DNA of 60,255 nt from Mycobacterium asiaticum DSM 44297. Lineage in GTDB: Bacteria; Actinomycetota; Actinomycetes; Mycobacteriales; Mycobacteriaceae. Shown piece by piece: positions 51,405-60,255 of this stretch. Each line of letters begins with the position of its first letter. The stretch's first letter is position 1. The position numbers were made by a program, and so were the translations under genes. The stretch lies in the NCBI RefSeq assembly GCF_000613245.1, contig NZ_HG964936.1:37170-97424 (forward strand). The letters run 5' to 3'. Below the pieces are notes generated by a model. The model did no database searches. It was given only the letters and a program-made list of their open reading frames with translations, and had not been told where the DNA came from.

Positions 51405-53303
51405 GTGGCGACCTTAACTACTTCAGGAGACGGCGGGGGCGTGGAACGCGGTGATATCGGCATGCTTGCGGCTAAACCCCTCGCATCCCGGACAGTCGGC
51501 AGGGTAGACGGCGACGTCGTCAGCAGGTTTGCCACCTGCTGCCGTGCGCTGGGCATCGCCGTTTACGAGCGGCAGCGGCCCGCGGACCTCGATGCGGCCC
51601 GCTCGGGGTTCAGTGCGCTCACCCGGATCGCGCACGAGCAGTGCGACGCCTGGACCGGCCTAGCCGCCGCGGGTGACACCTCCGCGCACGTGCTGGAACA
51701 GGTCGCCCGCACCGCGGCCACGGCCGGGGTGCTGCAACGACAGGTCGAACTAGAGCGTGGGGCCCTCGGTTTTCGTTACGACACCGGCCTCTACCTCCAG
51801 TTCCGCGCTACCAGCCCAGATGATTTCCACCTGGCCTACGCGGCCGCCCTCGCGTCGGCCGGTGGTGCGGCCGAATATGCCCGCGCCTATGAGATCGTCA
51901 GCCGTATCGCCGAGCGCCGGCCCAAGTTACGCGAGGCCCGCTGGATAGCCGTCGTCATCAACTACCGTGCGGAGCGCTGGTCGGACGTCGTCAAGCTGTT
52001 GACCCCGATCGTCAATGACCCCGATCTGGACGGGGCTTTCGCGCATGCGGTGAAGATCGCCCTGGGCACCGCGCTGGCCCGACTCGGCATGTTCGCCCCG
52101 GCGCTGTCGTATCTCGAGGAGCCGGAAGGTCCCATCGCGGTCGCCGCGGTCGACGGCGCGCTGGCCAAAGCGCTTGCGCTGCGGGCACATGTCGACGAGG
52201 AAGCCGCCAGCGAGGTGTTGCACGAGCTGTACGCGGCCAATCCCGAGAACGAAGAGATCGAGCAGGCGCTGTCGGATCCGAGCTTTGGCATGGTGACCAC
52301 GACGGCGGCCCGCATCGAGGCGCGAACCGATCCGTGGAACCACGAAACCGAGCCCAGCGACGCCGATTTCGTCGATCCGGGCGCCCGGGAGCGTAAAGCC
52401 GCACTGCTGGCCGAGGCCGAAGTACAGCTCAACGAGTTCATCGGTCTGGACGAGGTCAAAAACCAGGTGTCGCGGCTGAAGAGTTCGGTCGCCATGGCCG
52501 TGCTGCGCCAGCAGCGTGGGCTTGCCGTCGCGCAGCGCACCCACCACCTGGTTTTCGCCGGCCCGCCCGGGACGGGTAAGACCACCATCGCCCGCGTCGT
52601 CGCGAAAATCTATTGCGGTCTGGGACTTTTGAAGCGAGAGAACATCCGCGAGGTGCACCGTGCCGACCTGATCGGTCAGCACATCGGTGAGACCGAGGCC
52701 AAGACCAACGCCATCATCGACAGCGCGCTGGACGGCGTGCTGTTCCTGGACGAGGCCTACGCACTGGTGGCCACCGGGGCCAAGAACGACTTCGGGCTGG
52801 TTGCCATCGATACGTTGCTGGCGCGCATGGAAAACGACCGAGACCGGTTGGTGGTCATCATCGCCGGGTACCGCGCCGATCTGGACAAGTTCCTCGACAC
52901 CAACGAGGGTCTGCGGTCCCGGTTCACTCGTAGCATCGACTTCCCGTCCTACCAGCCCTCCGAGTTGACCGAGATCGCCAATCTCATGGCCCAGCAACGG
53001 GACAGCGTCTTCGAGCAGGCGGCGCTGGATAGCATGCAGGCGCTGTTCACCCATCTGGCCGAGACATCGTCACCGGACAGCAACGGGATCGCCCGCCGCA
53101 GTCTGGACATCGCAGGCAACGGTCGGTTCGTGCGAAACATCGTCGAACGGTCGGAGGAGGAACGCGAATTCCGGCTCGACCACTCCGAACAAGCAGGTAC
53201 GGGTGAATTCACCGACGAGGACTTGATGACCATCACTGCGCAAGACGTCGCCAACACGGTCGCTCCGCTGCTGCGCGGCCTCGGACTGTCGGTACCGGCA
53301 TGA
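51405..53303 (+). CDS. eccA3: ESX-3 AAA+ ATPase EccA3
   Basis: A 632-aa protein (EccA3 631 aa). The N-terminal TPR-like domain (about 1-330) is followed by a CbxX/CfqX-type AAA+ domain: Walker A GPPGTGKT (about residue 385), Walker B GVLFLDEAYAL, arginine finger region EGLRSRFTRSIDFPSY. It is the cytosolic ATPase thought to act on ESX-3 PE/PPE substrates before export. The GTG at 51405 has GGAG 7 nt upstream. It overlaps eccB3 by 4 bases (ATGA), the first of a chain of coupled genes under Zur- and IdeR-like boxes. Confidence 0.96.
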   Translation: MATLTTSGDGGGVERGDIGMLAAKPLASRTVGRVDGDVVSRFATCCRALGIAVYERQRPADLDAARSGFSALTRIAHEQCDAWTGLAAAGDTSAHVLEQVARTAATAGVLQRQVELERGALGFRYDTGLYLQFRATSPDDFHLAYAAALASAGGAAEYARAYEIVSRIAERRPKLREARWIAVVINYRAERWSDVVKLLTPIVNDPDLDGAFAHAVKIALGTALARLGMFAPALSYLEEPEGPIAVAAVDGALAKALALRAHVDEEAASEVLHELYAANPENEEIEQALSDPSFGMVTTTAARIEARTDPWNHETEPSDADFVDPGARERKAALLAEAEVQLNEFIGLDEVKNQVSRLKSSVAMAVLRQQRGLAVAQRTHHLVFAGPPGTGKTTIARVVAKIYCGLGLLKRENIREVHRADLIGQHIGETEAKTNAIIDSALDGVLFLDEAYALVATGAKNDFGLVAIDTLLARMENDRDRLVVIIAGYRADLDKFLDTNEGLRSRFTRSIDFPSYQPSELTEIANLMAQQRDSVFEQAALDSMQALFTHLAETSSPDSNGIARRSLDIAGNGRFVRNIVERSEEEREFRLDHSEQAGTGEFTDEDLMTITAQDVANTVAPLLRGLGLSVPA

Positions 53304-54904
53304 GCGGCAAGAGCGAGTACGACAGCGAGCGGGAGGACGACCGGCGTTCGTTCACTTCCCGGACGCCGGTCAACGAAAATCCCGACAAGGTGGAGTACCG
53401 CCGCGGCTTCGTCACCCGCCATCAGGTGAGTGGCTGGCGGTTCGTGATGCGCCGCATCGCCTCCGGTATCGCGCTGCACGACACCAGGATGCTGGTCGAC
53501 CCGCTGCGCACCCAGTCCCGGGCGGTGCTGATGGGCGTGCTGCTGCTGATCACCGGATTGATTGGCTGCTTTGTCTTTTCGCTGATCCGGCCGAATGGTC
53601 AGGTGGGCAACAACACGGTGCTGGCGGACCGGTCGACCGCCGCGTTGTATGTGCGGGTCGGTGAGCAGTTGCACCCGGTGCTCAACCTCACCTCGGCCCG
53701 GCTGATCGCGGGTCAACCGGTCAATCCGACCACGGTGAAAAGCGCTGAGCTGGACCGCTTTCCGCGCGGCAACCTGATCGGGATTCCCGGCGCTCCAGAG
53801 CGCATGGTGCAGAGCACGTCGCGCGATGCGGACTGGACGGTGTGTGACGGCGTCAGCGGCCAACCCGGCCGCGGCGCGCACAGCACCGGTGTCACCGTGA
53901 TCGCCGGTCAGCCGTATAGCGAAGGCGCCCGGGCTAGGGCGATCAATCCCGGCCAGGTGATCCTGGTTGACAGCGGCGACGGCAGTTGGCTGCTGTGGGA
54001 AGGCAAGCGCAGCCGGATCGACCTCGCCGACCGTGCCGTCACCAATGCCCTGGGGCTCGGCACCGACGTGCCGGCGCCGCGGCCGATCGCACCGGGGCTG
54101 TTCAACGCGATTCCGGAAGCGCCGCCGCTGGCCGTGCCGCCCATTCCGAACGCGGGTGCTCCGGCCGCCTTCGCCGTGCCCGCGCCGATCGGCGGGGTGG
54201 TGGTGTCGTATGCGGTCGACCGCAGTTCGTCGGAGAACATCACCTACTACGGGGTGCTGCCGGATGGGTTGCAGCCGATCTCACCGGTGCTGGCCGCGAT
54301 CCTGCGCAATTCCAACTCCTATGGCCTGCAGCAGCCGCCGCGGCTGGGTGCCGACGACGTCGCCAAGCTGCCGGTGTCGCGCCTGCTGGACAGCAGCCGC
54401 TACCCCGCCCAGCCGGTCACGCCGATCAATGCCGGCAGCAGTCCGGTCACCTGCGCGTTCTGGACCAAGCCGGCCGGGGCGGCCACGAGTTCGCTGAGCT
54501 TGCTCTCGGGCTCGGCGCTGCCGGTGGCCGAGGGGCTGCACACCGTCGAGTTGGTCGGCGGTGGCGCGAAGGTCGCGCTGGCCCCCGGTACCGGTTACTT
54601 CACCCAGACCGTCGGCGGGGGCGCGGCCGCGCCGCCCACCGGATCGCTGTTCTGGGTCTCCGACACCGGGGTCCGCTACGGCATCGACAACGAGGCCGAC
54701 GGCCGGTCCGGAGCCAGTGGTCACGGCAAAGCCGTTGAGGCGCTGGGACTTCAGTCCCCGCCGCTCGGCATCCCGTGGTCGATTCTGTCCTTGTTCGCAC
54801 CCGGCCCGACGCTGTCGCGTGCCGACGCGCTGCTGGCGCACGATGGCCTGCCGGCCGACAGTCGACCGGGCCGTCCGGTATCCGCCGAAGGGGAGCCCCG
54901 ATGA
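53300..54904 (+). CDS. eccB3: ESX-3 membrane component EccB3
   Basis: A 534-aa protein with one membrane helix at about residues 73-94 ([19 protein letters not shown]) and a large periplasmic region of EccB type, including repeated beta modules and the disulfide candidates in [10 protein letters not shown] and [10 protein letters not shown]. The N-terminus [20 protein letters not shown] is polar and cytosolic. It forms part of the ESX-3 core membrane complex (EccB-C-D-E) and caps the periplasmic side. Overlaps eccA3 and eccC3 by ATGA junctions. Confidence 0.95.
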   Translation: MSGKSEYDSEREDDRRSFTSRTPVNENPDKVEYRRGFVTRHQVSGWRFVMRRIASGIALHDTRMLVDPLRTQSRAVLMGVLLLITGLIGCFVFSLIRPNGQVGNNTVLADRSTAALYVRVGEQLHPVLNLTSARLIAGQPVNPTTVKSAELDRFPRGNLIGIPGAPERMVQSTSRDADWTVCDGVSGQPGRGAHSTGVTVIAGQPYSEGARARAINPGQVILVDSGDGSWLLWEGKRSRIDLADRAVTNALGLGTDVPAPRPIAPGLFNAIPEAPPLAVPPIPNAGAPAAFAVPAPIGGVVVSYAVDRSSSENITYYGVLPDGLQPISPVLAAILRNSNSYGLQQPPRLGADDVAKLPVSRLLDSSRYPAQPVTPINAGSSPVTCAFWTKPAGAATSSLSLLSGSALPVAEGLHTVELVGGGAKVALAPGTGYFTQTVGGGAAAPPTGSLFWVSDTGVRYGIDNEADGRSGASGHGKAVEALGLQSPPLGIPWSILSLFAPGPTLSRADALLAHDGLPADSRPGRPVSAEGEPR

Positions 54905-57900
54905 GCAGACTGATCTTCGAGGCCCGGCGGCGACTGACGCCGCCGAGTGCCCGGAAGGGCACCATCACCATCGAGGCACCACCGGAGTTGCCGCGGGTGA
55001 TCCCGCCATCGCTGTTCCGGCGTGCGATGCCGTACTTGATCGGAATCCTGATCGTCGGCATGATCGTCGCGCTGTTCGCCACCGGGATGCGCCTGATATC
55101 GCCGCAGACGCTGTTCTTCCCGTTCGTGCTGTTACTGGCCGCGACCGCGCTGTACCGCGGGGACAGCAACAAGACACGGACCGAGGAAGTCGACGCTGAG
55201 CGGGCCGACTACCTGCGCTACCTGTCGGTGGTTCGGGACAACATCCGGGCTCAGGCGGCCGAGCAGCGCGCGGCAGCGCAGTGGTCGCACCCCGAACCGC
55301 AGGCCCTCACCGCGGTGCCGGGCTCGCGTCGTCAGTGGGAACGGGACCCGGACGACCCCGACTTCCTGGTGGTCCGCGCCGGTCGCCACTCCGCACCGCT
55401 GGCTACCACGCTGCGGGTGAGCGACACCGCCGACGAGATCGACCTGGAGCCGGTGTCGCACAGCGCTTTACGCAGCCTGCTTGACACCCAGCGCACGGTC
55501 CGCGACGTGCCGACCGGAATCGACCTGACAAAGCTGTCACGCATCAAGGTGTTGCCGGGCGCGGCGGGCGACCCCGCCGAGGTCCGGGCAGCGGTGCGGG
55601 CGTGGATCGCCCAGGCCGTGACCTGGCACGACCCGACGGTGCTGGGAGTGGCGGTCGCCGCCCGTGATATCGAGGGCGCGGACTGGTCCTGGCTGAAGTG
55701 GTTGCCGCACGTCGACATTCCCGGGCAGGTCGACGGTGTCGGCCCGGCCCGGTACTTGACCACCGATGCCGACGAGCTGGTCGAGCTGTTGGGCTCGGCG
55801 CTGGAAGACCGCCCGGCCTTCACCGGGCGGCCCGTCGACGCGCTGCGCCACTTGTTGATCGTCGTTGATGACCCCGATTACGACCTGAATGCCTCGACGC
55901 TTGCGGTGGGCCGGGCCGGTGTCACCGTGGTGCACGTCTCGGCGACGGCGCCGCACCGGGAGCAGTACTCGGACCCGGAGAAGCCGATCCTCAAGATTGA
56001 GACCAAAAATGGGAAAAGTGCCATCGCGCGGTGGCAGACGGGCGGTTGGCAGCCCTACGTCGACGACGCCGACGCGTTCGGGGTGGACGAGGCTTCCCAT
56101 CTGGCCCGCCGGCTGTCCCGGTGGGACTCCAACCCCACCCACACCGGGTTGCGCTCGGCCGCTACCCGCGGGGCAAACTTCACCACGCTGCTTGGCATTC
56201 CGGATGCCTCGCACCTCGACGTGCCGGCGCTGTGGGCGCCCCGGCCGCGTGACGAGGAATTGCGCGTCCCGATCGGTGTCACCGCCACCGGCGAGCCGCT
56301 GATGTTCGACCTGAAGGACGAAGCCGAGGGCGGGATGGGCCCGCACGGCCTGATGATCGGTATGACCGGTTCCGGGAAGTCCCAGACGTTGATGTCGATC
56401 CTGTTGTCGCTGTTGACGACTCACTCCGCTGACCGGCTGATCGTTATCTACGCCGACTTCAAGGGTGAGGCCGGTGCGGACAGCTTCCGCAACTTCCCAC
56501 AGGTCGTCGCGGTGATCTCGAACATGGCAGAGAAGAAGTCGCTGGCCGACCGGTTCGCAGACACGCTGCGCGGCGAGGTGGCCCGGCGCGAGATGCTGCT
56601 GCGGGAGGCCGGCCGCAAGGTGCAGGGCAGCGCGTTCAACTCGGTCACCGAGTATGAGAACGCTCGGGCAGGGGCGGGTGCAGCGCTCGATTTACCCCCC
56701 ATCCCAACGCTTTTCGTGGTCGCCGACGAGTTCACCCTGATGCTGGCAGATCACCCGGAATACGCGGAGCTGTTCGACTATGTGGCCCGCAAGGGCCGCT
56801 CGTTCCGCATCCACATTCTGTTCGCATCGCAGACGCTGGACGTGGGCAAGATCAAAGACATCGACAAGAACACCTCTTATCGCATCGGCCTGAAGGTGGC
56901 CAGCCCCAGCGTGTCTCGACAGATCATCGGTGTGGAGGACGCCTATCACATCGAATCGGGCAAGGAGCACAAGGGCATCGGGTTCCTGGTGCCCGCACCG
57001 GGCGCGGCCCCGATCAAGTTCCGCTCCACCTACGTCGACGGCATCTACGAACCACCGCAGGCGGCAAAGACATTGGTGGTGCAATCCGTTCCGGAGCCGA
57101 AGCTGTTCCCGGCTGGGCGGGTGGAGCCCGATCCGGGCACCGTCATCTCCGGTGGCGACCAGGAAGAGCAGACCGGCCCGCCGCGCAAGCTGATCGCGAC
57201 GATCGGCGAGCAGTTGGCCGGCTACGGGCCGCGCGCGCCGCAGCTGTGGCTGCCGCCGCTGGACGAGCCGATCCCGCTGACCTCCGTGCTGGCGCGCGCC
57301 GGGGTGCCGGCGCGCCAGTGGCGCTGGCCGCTGGGCGAGGTCGACAAGCCGTTCGAGATGCGCCGCGACCCGCTGGTGTTCGACGCGATGTCGGCAGCCG
57401 GGAACATGCTGATCCACGGTGGCCCCAAGTCCGGGAAATCCACTGCGCTGCAGACGTTCATTCTGTCGGCGGCCAGTCTGCACTCACCGCGCGAGGTCAC
57501 ATTCTACTGCCTGGATTACGGCGGCGGGCAACTCCGCGCTCTGGATGACCTGGCGCACGTCGGCACCGTCGCCACGGCGCTGGAACCCGAACGCATCCGG
57601 CGTACCTTCGGCGAGCTGGAGCAGCTGCTGCTGGCTCGCCAGCAGCGCGAGGCGTTTCGGGATGCGCCCAACGGACACCACAACGGCTCCAAGCAGAATG
57701 ACGGGTTCGGCGAGGTGTTCCTGGTCATCGACAACCTGTATGCCTTCGGCCGGGACAACACCGACCAGTTCAACACCCGGAACCCGTTGCTGGCCAAGGT
57801 GACCGAACTGGTCAATGTAGGGCTGGCCTACGGCATTCACGTGGTCATCACGACGCCGAGCTGGCTAGAGGTGCCGTTGGCGATGCGCGACGGGCTGGGC

Positions 57901-58923
57901 TTGCGTCTCGAGCTCAAGCTGCACGACGCGCGCGACAGCAACGTGCGCGTGGTCGGTGCGCTGCACCGTCCCGCCGACGCCATCCCCAACGACCAGCCGG
58001 GTCGCGGATTGACCATGGCCGCACAACATTTCCTGTTCGCGGAACCGGAGCTGGACCAGATAGCCGTGATCAACGCCCGGTACCCGGGCCAGGTCGCGCC
58101 GCCGGTGCGCTTGCTGCCCACCAACTTGGCACCGGCGACCGTCGGCGCGGTGTGGCGGGGGCCGGAACAGGTGGTCATCGGCCAGCGCGAGCAGGACCTG
58201 GCACCGGTGGTGCACGACTTCGCCGAGAACCCACTGCTGATGGTGTTCGGCGACAGCAAGTCCGGCAAGACCACGCTGCTGCGCCACATCATCCGCACGG
58301 TGCGCGAGCACTCGAGTCCCGACCAGGTGGCGTTCACCGTGCTGGACCGCCGACTGCACCTCGTCGAAGAGCCGTTGTTTCCCGACAACGAGTACACGGC
58401 AAACATTGACCGGGTCACGCCGGCGATGATCGGGCTGGCGAACCTGATCGAAGCGCGCCGACCACCGGCGGGCCTGTCGCCGGCTGAGCTGTCGCGCTGG
58501 ACCTATGACGGCCACACCCACTACCTGATCATCGATGACGTGGACCAGATCCCGGACTCGGCGGCAACCAGCGGACCCTACCTGGGGCAGCGCCCTTGGT
58601 CCCCGCTCATCGGACTGCTCGGGCAAGCCGCCGACCTGGGGCTACGGGTCATCGTCACCGGACGCGCATCCGGATCCGCGCACGGCTTGATGACGAATCC
58701 GTTGCTGCGCAGGTTCAACGACCTGCAGGCCACCACGCTGATGTTGGCCGGTAACCCGCAGGACAGCGGAAAGATCCGCGGGCAGCGATTCAGCCGGTTG
58801 CCGGCCGGACGGGGAATCTTGTTGTCCGACAGTGATACTCCGACTTTCGTGCAATTGATCAACCCCCTCGCCGGCGAGGGCGCGATATTCGGTGAAACGC
58901 AACAGAAGGGAAGTCAGTCATGA
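54901..58923 (+). CDS. eccC3: ESX-3 FtsK/SpoIIIE-type ATPase EccC3
   Basis: A 1340-aa protein from the ATG at 54901 overlapping the eccB3 stop; a longer frame upstream is a shadow. Two N-terminal membrane helices (about residues 40-80) precede three ATPase domains, with P-loops [19 protein letters not shown] and [11 protein letters not shown]. The first domain also carries [15 protein letters not shown] and [10 protein letters not shown] (Walker B). It recognises substrates and powers ESX-3 secretion. It is a single chain, as expected for EccC3, not split as in ESX-1. Confidence 0.96.
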   Translation: MSRLIFEARRRLTPPSARKGTITIEAPPELPRVIPPSLFRRAMPYLIGILIVGMIVALFATGMRLISPQTLFFPFVLLLAATALYRGDSNKTRTEEVDAERADYLRYLSVVRDNIRAQAAEQRAAAQWSHPEPQALTAVPGSRRQWERDPDDPDFLVVRAGRHSAPLATTLRVSDTADEIDLEPVSHSALRSLLDTQRTVRDVPTGIDLTKLSRIKVLPGAAGDPAEVRAAVRAWIAQAVTWHDPTVLGVAVAARDIEGADWSWLKWLPHVDIPGQVDGVGPARYLTTDADELVELLGSALEDRPAFTGRPVDALRHLLIVVDDPDYDLNASTLAVGRAGVTVVHVSATAPHREQYSDPEKPILKIETKNGKSAIARWQTGGWQPYVDDADAFGVDEASHLARRLSRWDSNPTHTGLRSAATRGANFTTLLGIPDASHLDVPALWAPRPRDEELRVPIGVTATGEPLMFDLKDEAEGGMGPHGLMIGMTGSGKSQTLMSILLSLLTTHSADRLIVIYADFKGEAGADSFRNFPQVVAVISNMAEKKSLADRFADTLRGEVARREMLLREAGRKVQGSAFNSVTEYENARAGAGAALDLPPIPTLFVVADEFTLMLADHPEYAELFDYVARKGRSFRIHILFASQTLDVGKIKDIDKNTSYRIGLKVASPSVSRQIIGVEDAYHIESGKEHKGIGFLVPAPGAAPIKFRSTYVDGIYEPPQAAKTLVVQSVPEPKLFPAGRVEPDPGTVISGGDQEEQTGPPRKLIATIGEQLAGYGPRAPQLWLPPLDEPIPLTSVLARAGVPARQWRWPLGEVDKPFEMRRDPLVFDAMSAAGNMLIHGGPKSGKSTALQTFILSAASLHSPREVTFYCLDYGGGQLRALDDLAHVGTVATALEPERIRRTFGELEQLLLARQQREAFRDAPNGHHNGSKQNDGFGEVFLVIDNLYAFGRDNTDQFNTRNPLLAKVTELVNVGLAYGIHVVITTPSWLEVPLAMRDGLGLRLELKLHDARDSNVRVVGALHRPADAIPNDQPGRGLTMAAQHFLFAEPELDQIAVINARYPGQVAPPVRLLPTNLAPATVGAVWRGPEQVVIGQREQDLAPVVHDFAENPLLMVFGDSKSGKTTLLRHIIRTVREHSSPDQVAFTVLDRRLHLVEEPLFPDNEYTANIDRVTPAMIGLANLIEARRPPAGLSPAELSRWTYDGHTHYLIIDDVDQIPDSAATSGPYLGQRPWSPLIGLLGQAADLGLRVIVTGRASGSAHGLMTNPLLRRFNDLQATTLMLAGNPQDSGKIRGQRFSRLPAGRGILLSDSDTPTFVQLINPLAGEGAIFGETQQKGSQS

Positions 58924-59228
58924 CGTTGCGAGTGGTTCCTGAAGGATTGGCAGCCGCGAGCGCCGCAGTGGAGGCGCTGACGGCGAAGCTGGCGGCCGCG
59001 CATGCCGCGGCAGCGCCGCTGATCACCGCGGTGGTGCCGCCGGCGGCAGACCCGGTGTCGCTGCAGACCGCCGCCGGGTTCAGTGCGCAGGGCCAGGAGC
59101 ACGCGGCGGTCGCGGCTCAGGGTGTCGAGGAACTGGGTCGCGCCGGTGTCGGTGTGGCCGACGCCGGCGCCAGCTACCTCGCCGGTGACGCGGCGGCCGC
59201 TGCGACCTATGGGATCTCGGGCGGCTGA
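58920..59228 (+). CDS. PE5: PE5, ESX-3-associated PE protein
   Basis: A 102-aa PE protein, the M. tuberculosis PE5 length. It starts [20 protein letters not shown] and has the helical PE domain with the PE pair at residues 7-8. There is no PGRS extension. It ends [14 protein letters not shown]; the YxxxD/E export signal expected at the end of the PE helix is not clear in this translation. PE5 pairs with PPE4 and is secreted by ESX-3 for siderophore-bound iron use. It overlaps eccC3 (ATGA) and lies 2 nt before PPE4. Confidence 0.93.
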   Translation: MTLRVVPEGLAAASAAVEALTAKLAAAHAAAAPLITAVVPPAADPVSLQTAAGFSAQGQEHAAVAAQGVEELGRAGVGVADAGASYLAGDAAAAATYGISGG

Positions 59229-59230
59229 CA

Positions 59231-60255
59231 ATGATCTCCCCGCTGGGGCCAATCTGGATTGCTTCGCCGCCCGAGGTGCATTCGGCGTTGCTGAGTAGTG
59301 GACCGGGACCGGCGTCGCTGTTGGCGGCGGCCGCGGCCTACAACGAGCTCAGTGCCGAATATGCCGCCACGGCAGCGGAACTCAGTGGCCTGGTGGGGAC
59401 GGTCGCTCGGGGTGCTTGGCAGGGTCCCAGCGCCGAGCGGTATGTGGCCGCACATCAGCCGTACGTCGGGTGGCTGCAGCAGGCGAGCGCCGACGCCGCG
59501 GGGGCGGCGGCTCAACACGAAGCCGCGGCGACGGCCTACACCACCGCCCTGGCGGCAATGCCGACGCTGGCCGAGCTGGCCGCCAACCACCTGATGCACG
59601 GCGTCCTGGTGGCCACGAATTTCTTCGGTATCAACACCATTCCGATTGCCCTAAACGAGGCCGACTACCTACGGATGTGGTTGCAGGCCGCCGCAACCAT
59701 GGGCCTTTACCAGGCGGCGGCGGGTGCGGCACTGGCAACGGCGCCGCGCATCGCGCCCGCCCCGCCGGTGGTCACGTCACAGGCCGCTCCGGCCGTACTG
59801 CAGACCAGCGCGGTGGCGCCGGCCGCCGAGGCCAACCCGTTCACGAACATCATCGACGCGATCGTCGGCCTGCTGAAGGCGTATGTGTTGATGCTGCCGG
59901 ACGGGCAGTTGCTGTGGGACTTCCTGTCGGATCCCCTCCCGGCGATCGAGCAGATGATCATCGACTTCGCCACGAACCCGCAAGCCGCCCTGGTCACCTG
60001 GGGCCCGTTGCTCTTTGCGCTCGGTTACCAGGCGTTCTTCCAGCCGGTCGGCTGGGGCACCTGGGGGACGCTGCTGAGTGCCCCCGCATGGCTGCCGCCG
60101 TTGCTTGCGGTGGGTCTCGGCAGCCTGGGCTTGTTGGGTCTGATCAATTTCGACGTCCCCGCCGAGATCCCCGCGGAGACAGCCGTTCCCGGCCCCGGGG
60201 TGGGGCAGCAGCACAGCTTTGGAGTCGCCGGCCTCGGTTCGACCGTCGCCGGCCC
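59231..60255 (+). CDS. PPE4: PPE4, ESX-3-associated PPE protein (3' truncated by window edge)
   Basis: The frame from the ATG at 59231 stays open to the end of the window (341 codons); M. tuberculosis PPE4 is 513 aa, so roughly a third is missing. The N-terminus is [20 protein letters not shown] with PPE at residues 13-15. The WxG turn lies in [11 protein letters not shown], and the family hallmark [21 protein letters not shown] lies near residue 133. A hydrophobic stretch [18 protein letters not shown] is near the right edge. It is the partner of PE5. The genes that follow in ESX-3 (esxG, esxH and others) are outside the window. Confidence 0.93.
   Translation, partial: MISPLGPIWIASPPEVHSALLSSGPGPASLLAAAAAYNELSAEYAATAAELSGLVGTVARGAWQGPSAERYVAAHQPYVGWLQQASADAAGAAAQHEAAATAYTTALAAMPTLAELAANHLMHGVLVATNFFGINTIPIALNEADYLRMWLQAAATMGLYQAAAGAALATAPRIAPAPPVVTSQAAPAVLQTSAVAPAAEANPFTNIIDAIVGLLKAYVLMLPDGQLLWDFLSDPLPAIEQMIIDFATNPQAALVTWGPLLFALGYQAFFQPVGWGTWGTLLSAPAWLPPLLAVGLGSLGLLGLINFDVPAEIPAETAVPGPGVGQQHSFGVAGLGSTVAG

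Overview
The window is chromosomal DNA from a Mycobacterium, most likely a slow-growing non-tuberculous species. Evidence is the high-GC coding bias, intact PE and PPE genes with MPTR- and PGRS-type fragments, a 13E12/DUF222 HNH gene, arabinogalactan and ESX-3 genes, and gene order close to the M. tuberculosis Rv0235c-Rv0286 block. I compared it with that block from memory; no search was run.

Layout. 1-967: cut-off 13E12 HNH gene and a PPE-MPTR tail fragment. 930-8420: lipase-maturation-factor-like membrane protein, arabinofuranosyltransferase AftD, two DUF2613 genes separated by a 59-bp tandem repeat, and the lipoprotein LpqI. 8471-12325: TetR regulator, CLC-type channel, a WS/DGAT-like protein lacking its catalytic motif, and a tiny basic ORF; the CLC-to-small-ORF part sits where M. 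tuberculosis has vapBC24. 12331-20005: lipid block htdX-fabG4 / fadA2 / fadE5, then a 2-oxoglutarate oxygenase and a flavin reductase. 20161-24072: succinate dehydrogenase operon. 24169-25464: PEP mutase/ICL-family enzyme and Hsp20. 25680-34714: nitrite reductase nirBD, orphan TetR C-terminal domain, CbiX-like chelatase, HemD-regulator fusion, two NarK transporters, and AAC(2'). 34738-40529: PxpBC-like pair, FecB2 lipoprotein, LigD-type polymerase, FadD2. 40541-41498: orphan small protein, AT-rich stretch and a Gly/His/Trp-rich secreted protein. 41526-48403: fadE6, hydrolase, two TetR regulators, VOC protein, membrane protein and MpaB-like oxygenase. 48440-60255: metal-regulated PPE3-like gene (with a frameshift), methyltransferase, then eccA3-eccB3-eccC3-PE5-PPE4, cut off at the right edge.

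Functionally the window joins envelope building (AftD), lipid activation and modification (FadD2, FadE5/6, FadA2, FabG4, HtdX), nitrogen respiration/assimilation (NarK, NirBD and siroheme-type genes) and metal acquisition (FecB2, ESX-3). Notable points are a TTAC-N6-GTAA motif shared by the fabG4/fadA2 and fadE5 promoters, two Zur-like boxes around a His/acid-rich PPE gene with a 1-nt frameshift, a WS/DGAT homologue with its catalytic HHxxxD replaced, and PE/PPE gene debris at two breaks in synteny. I saw no CRISPR array, tRNA, rRNA, insertion sequence or prophage. I found no clearly new multi-gene system.
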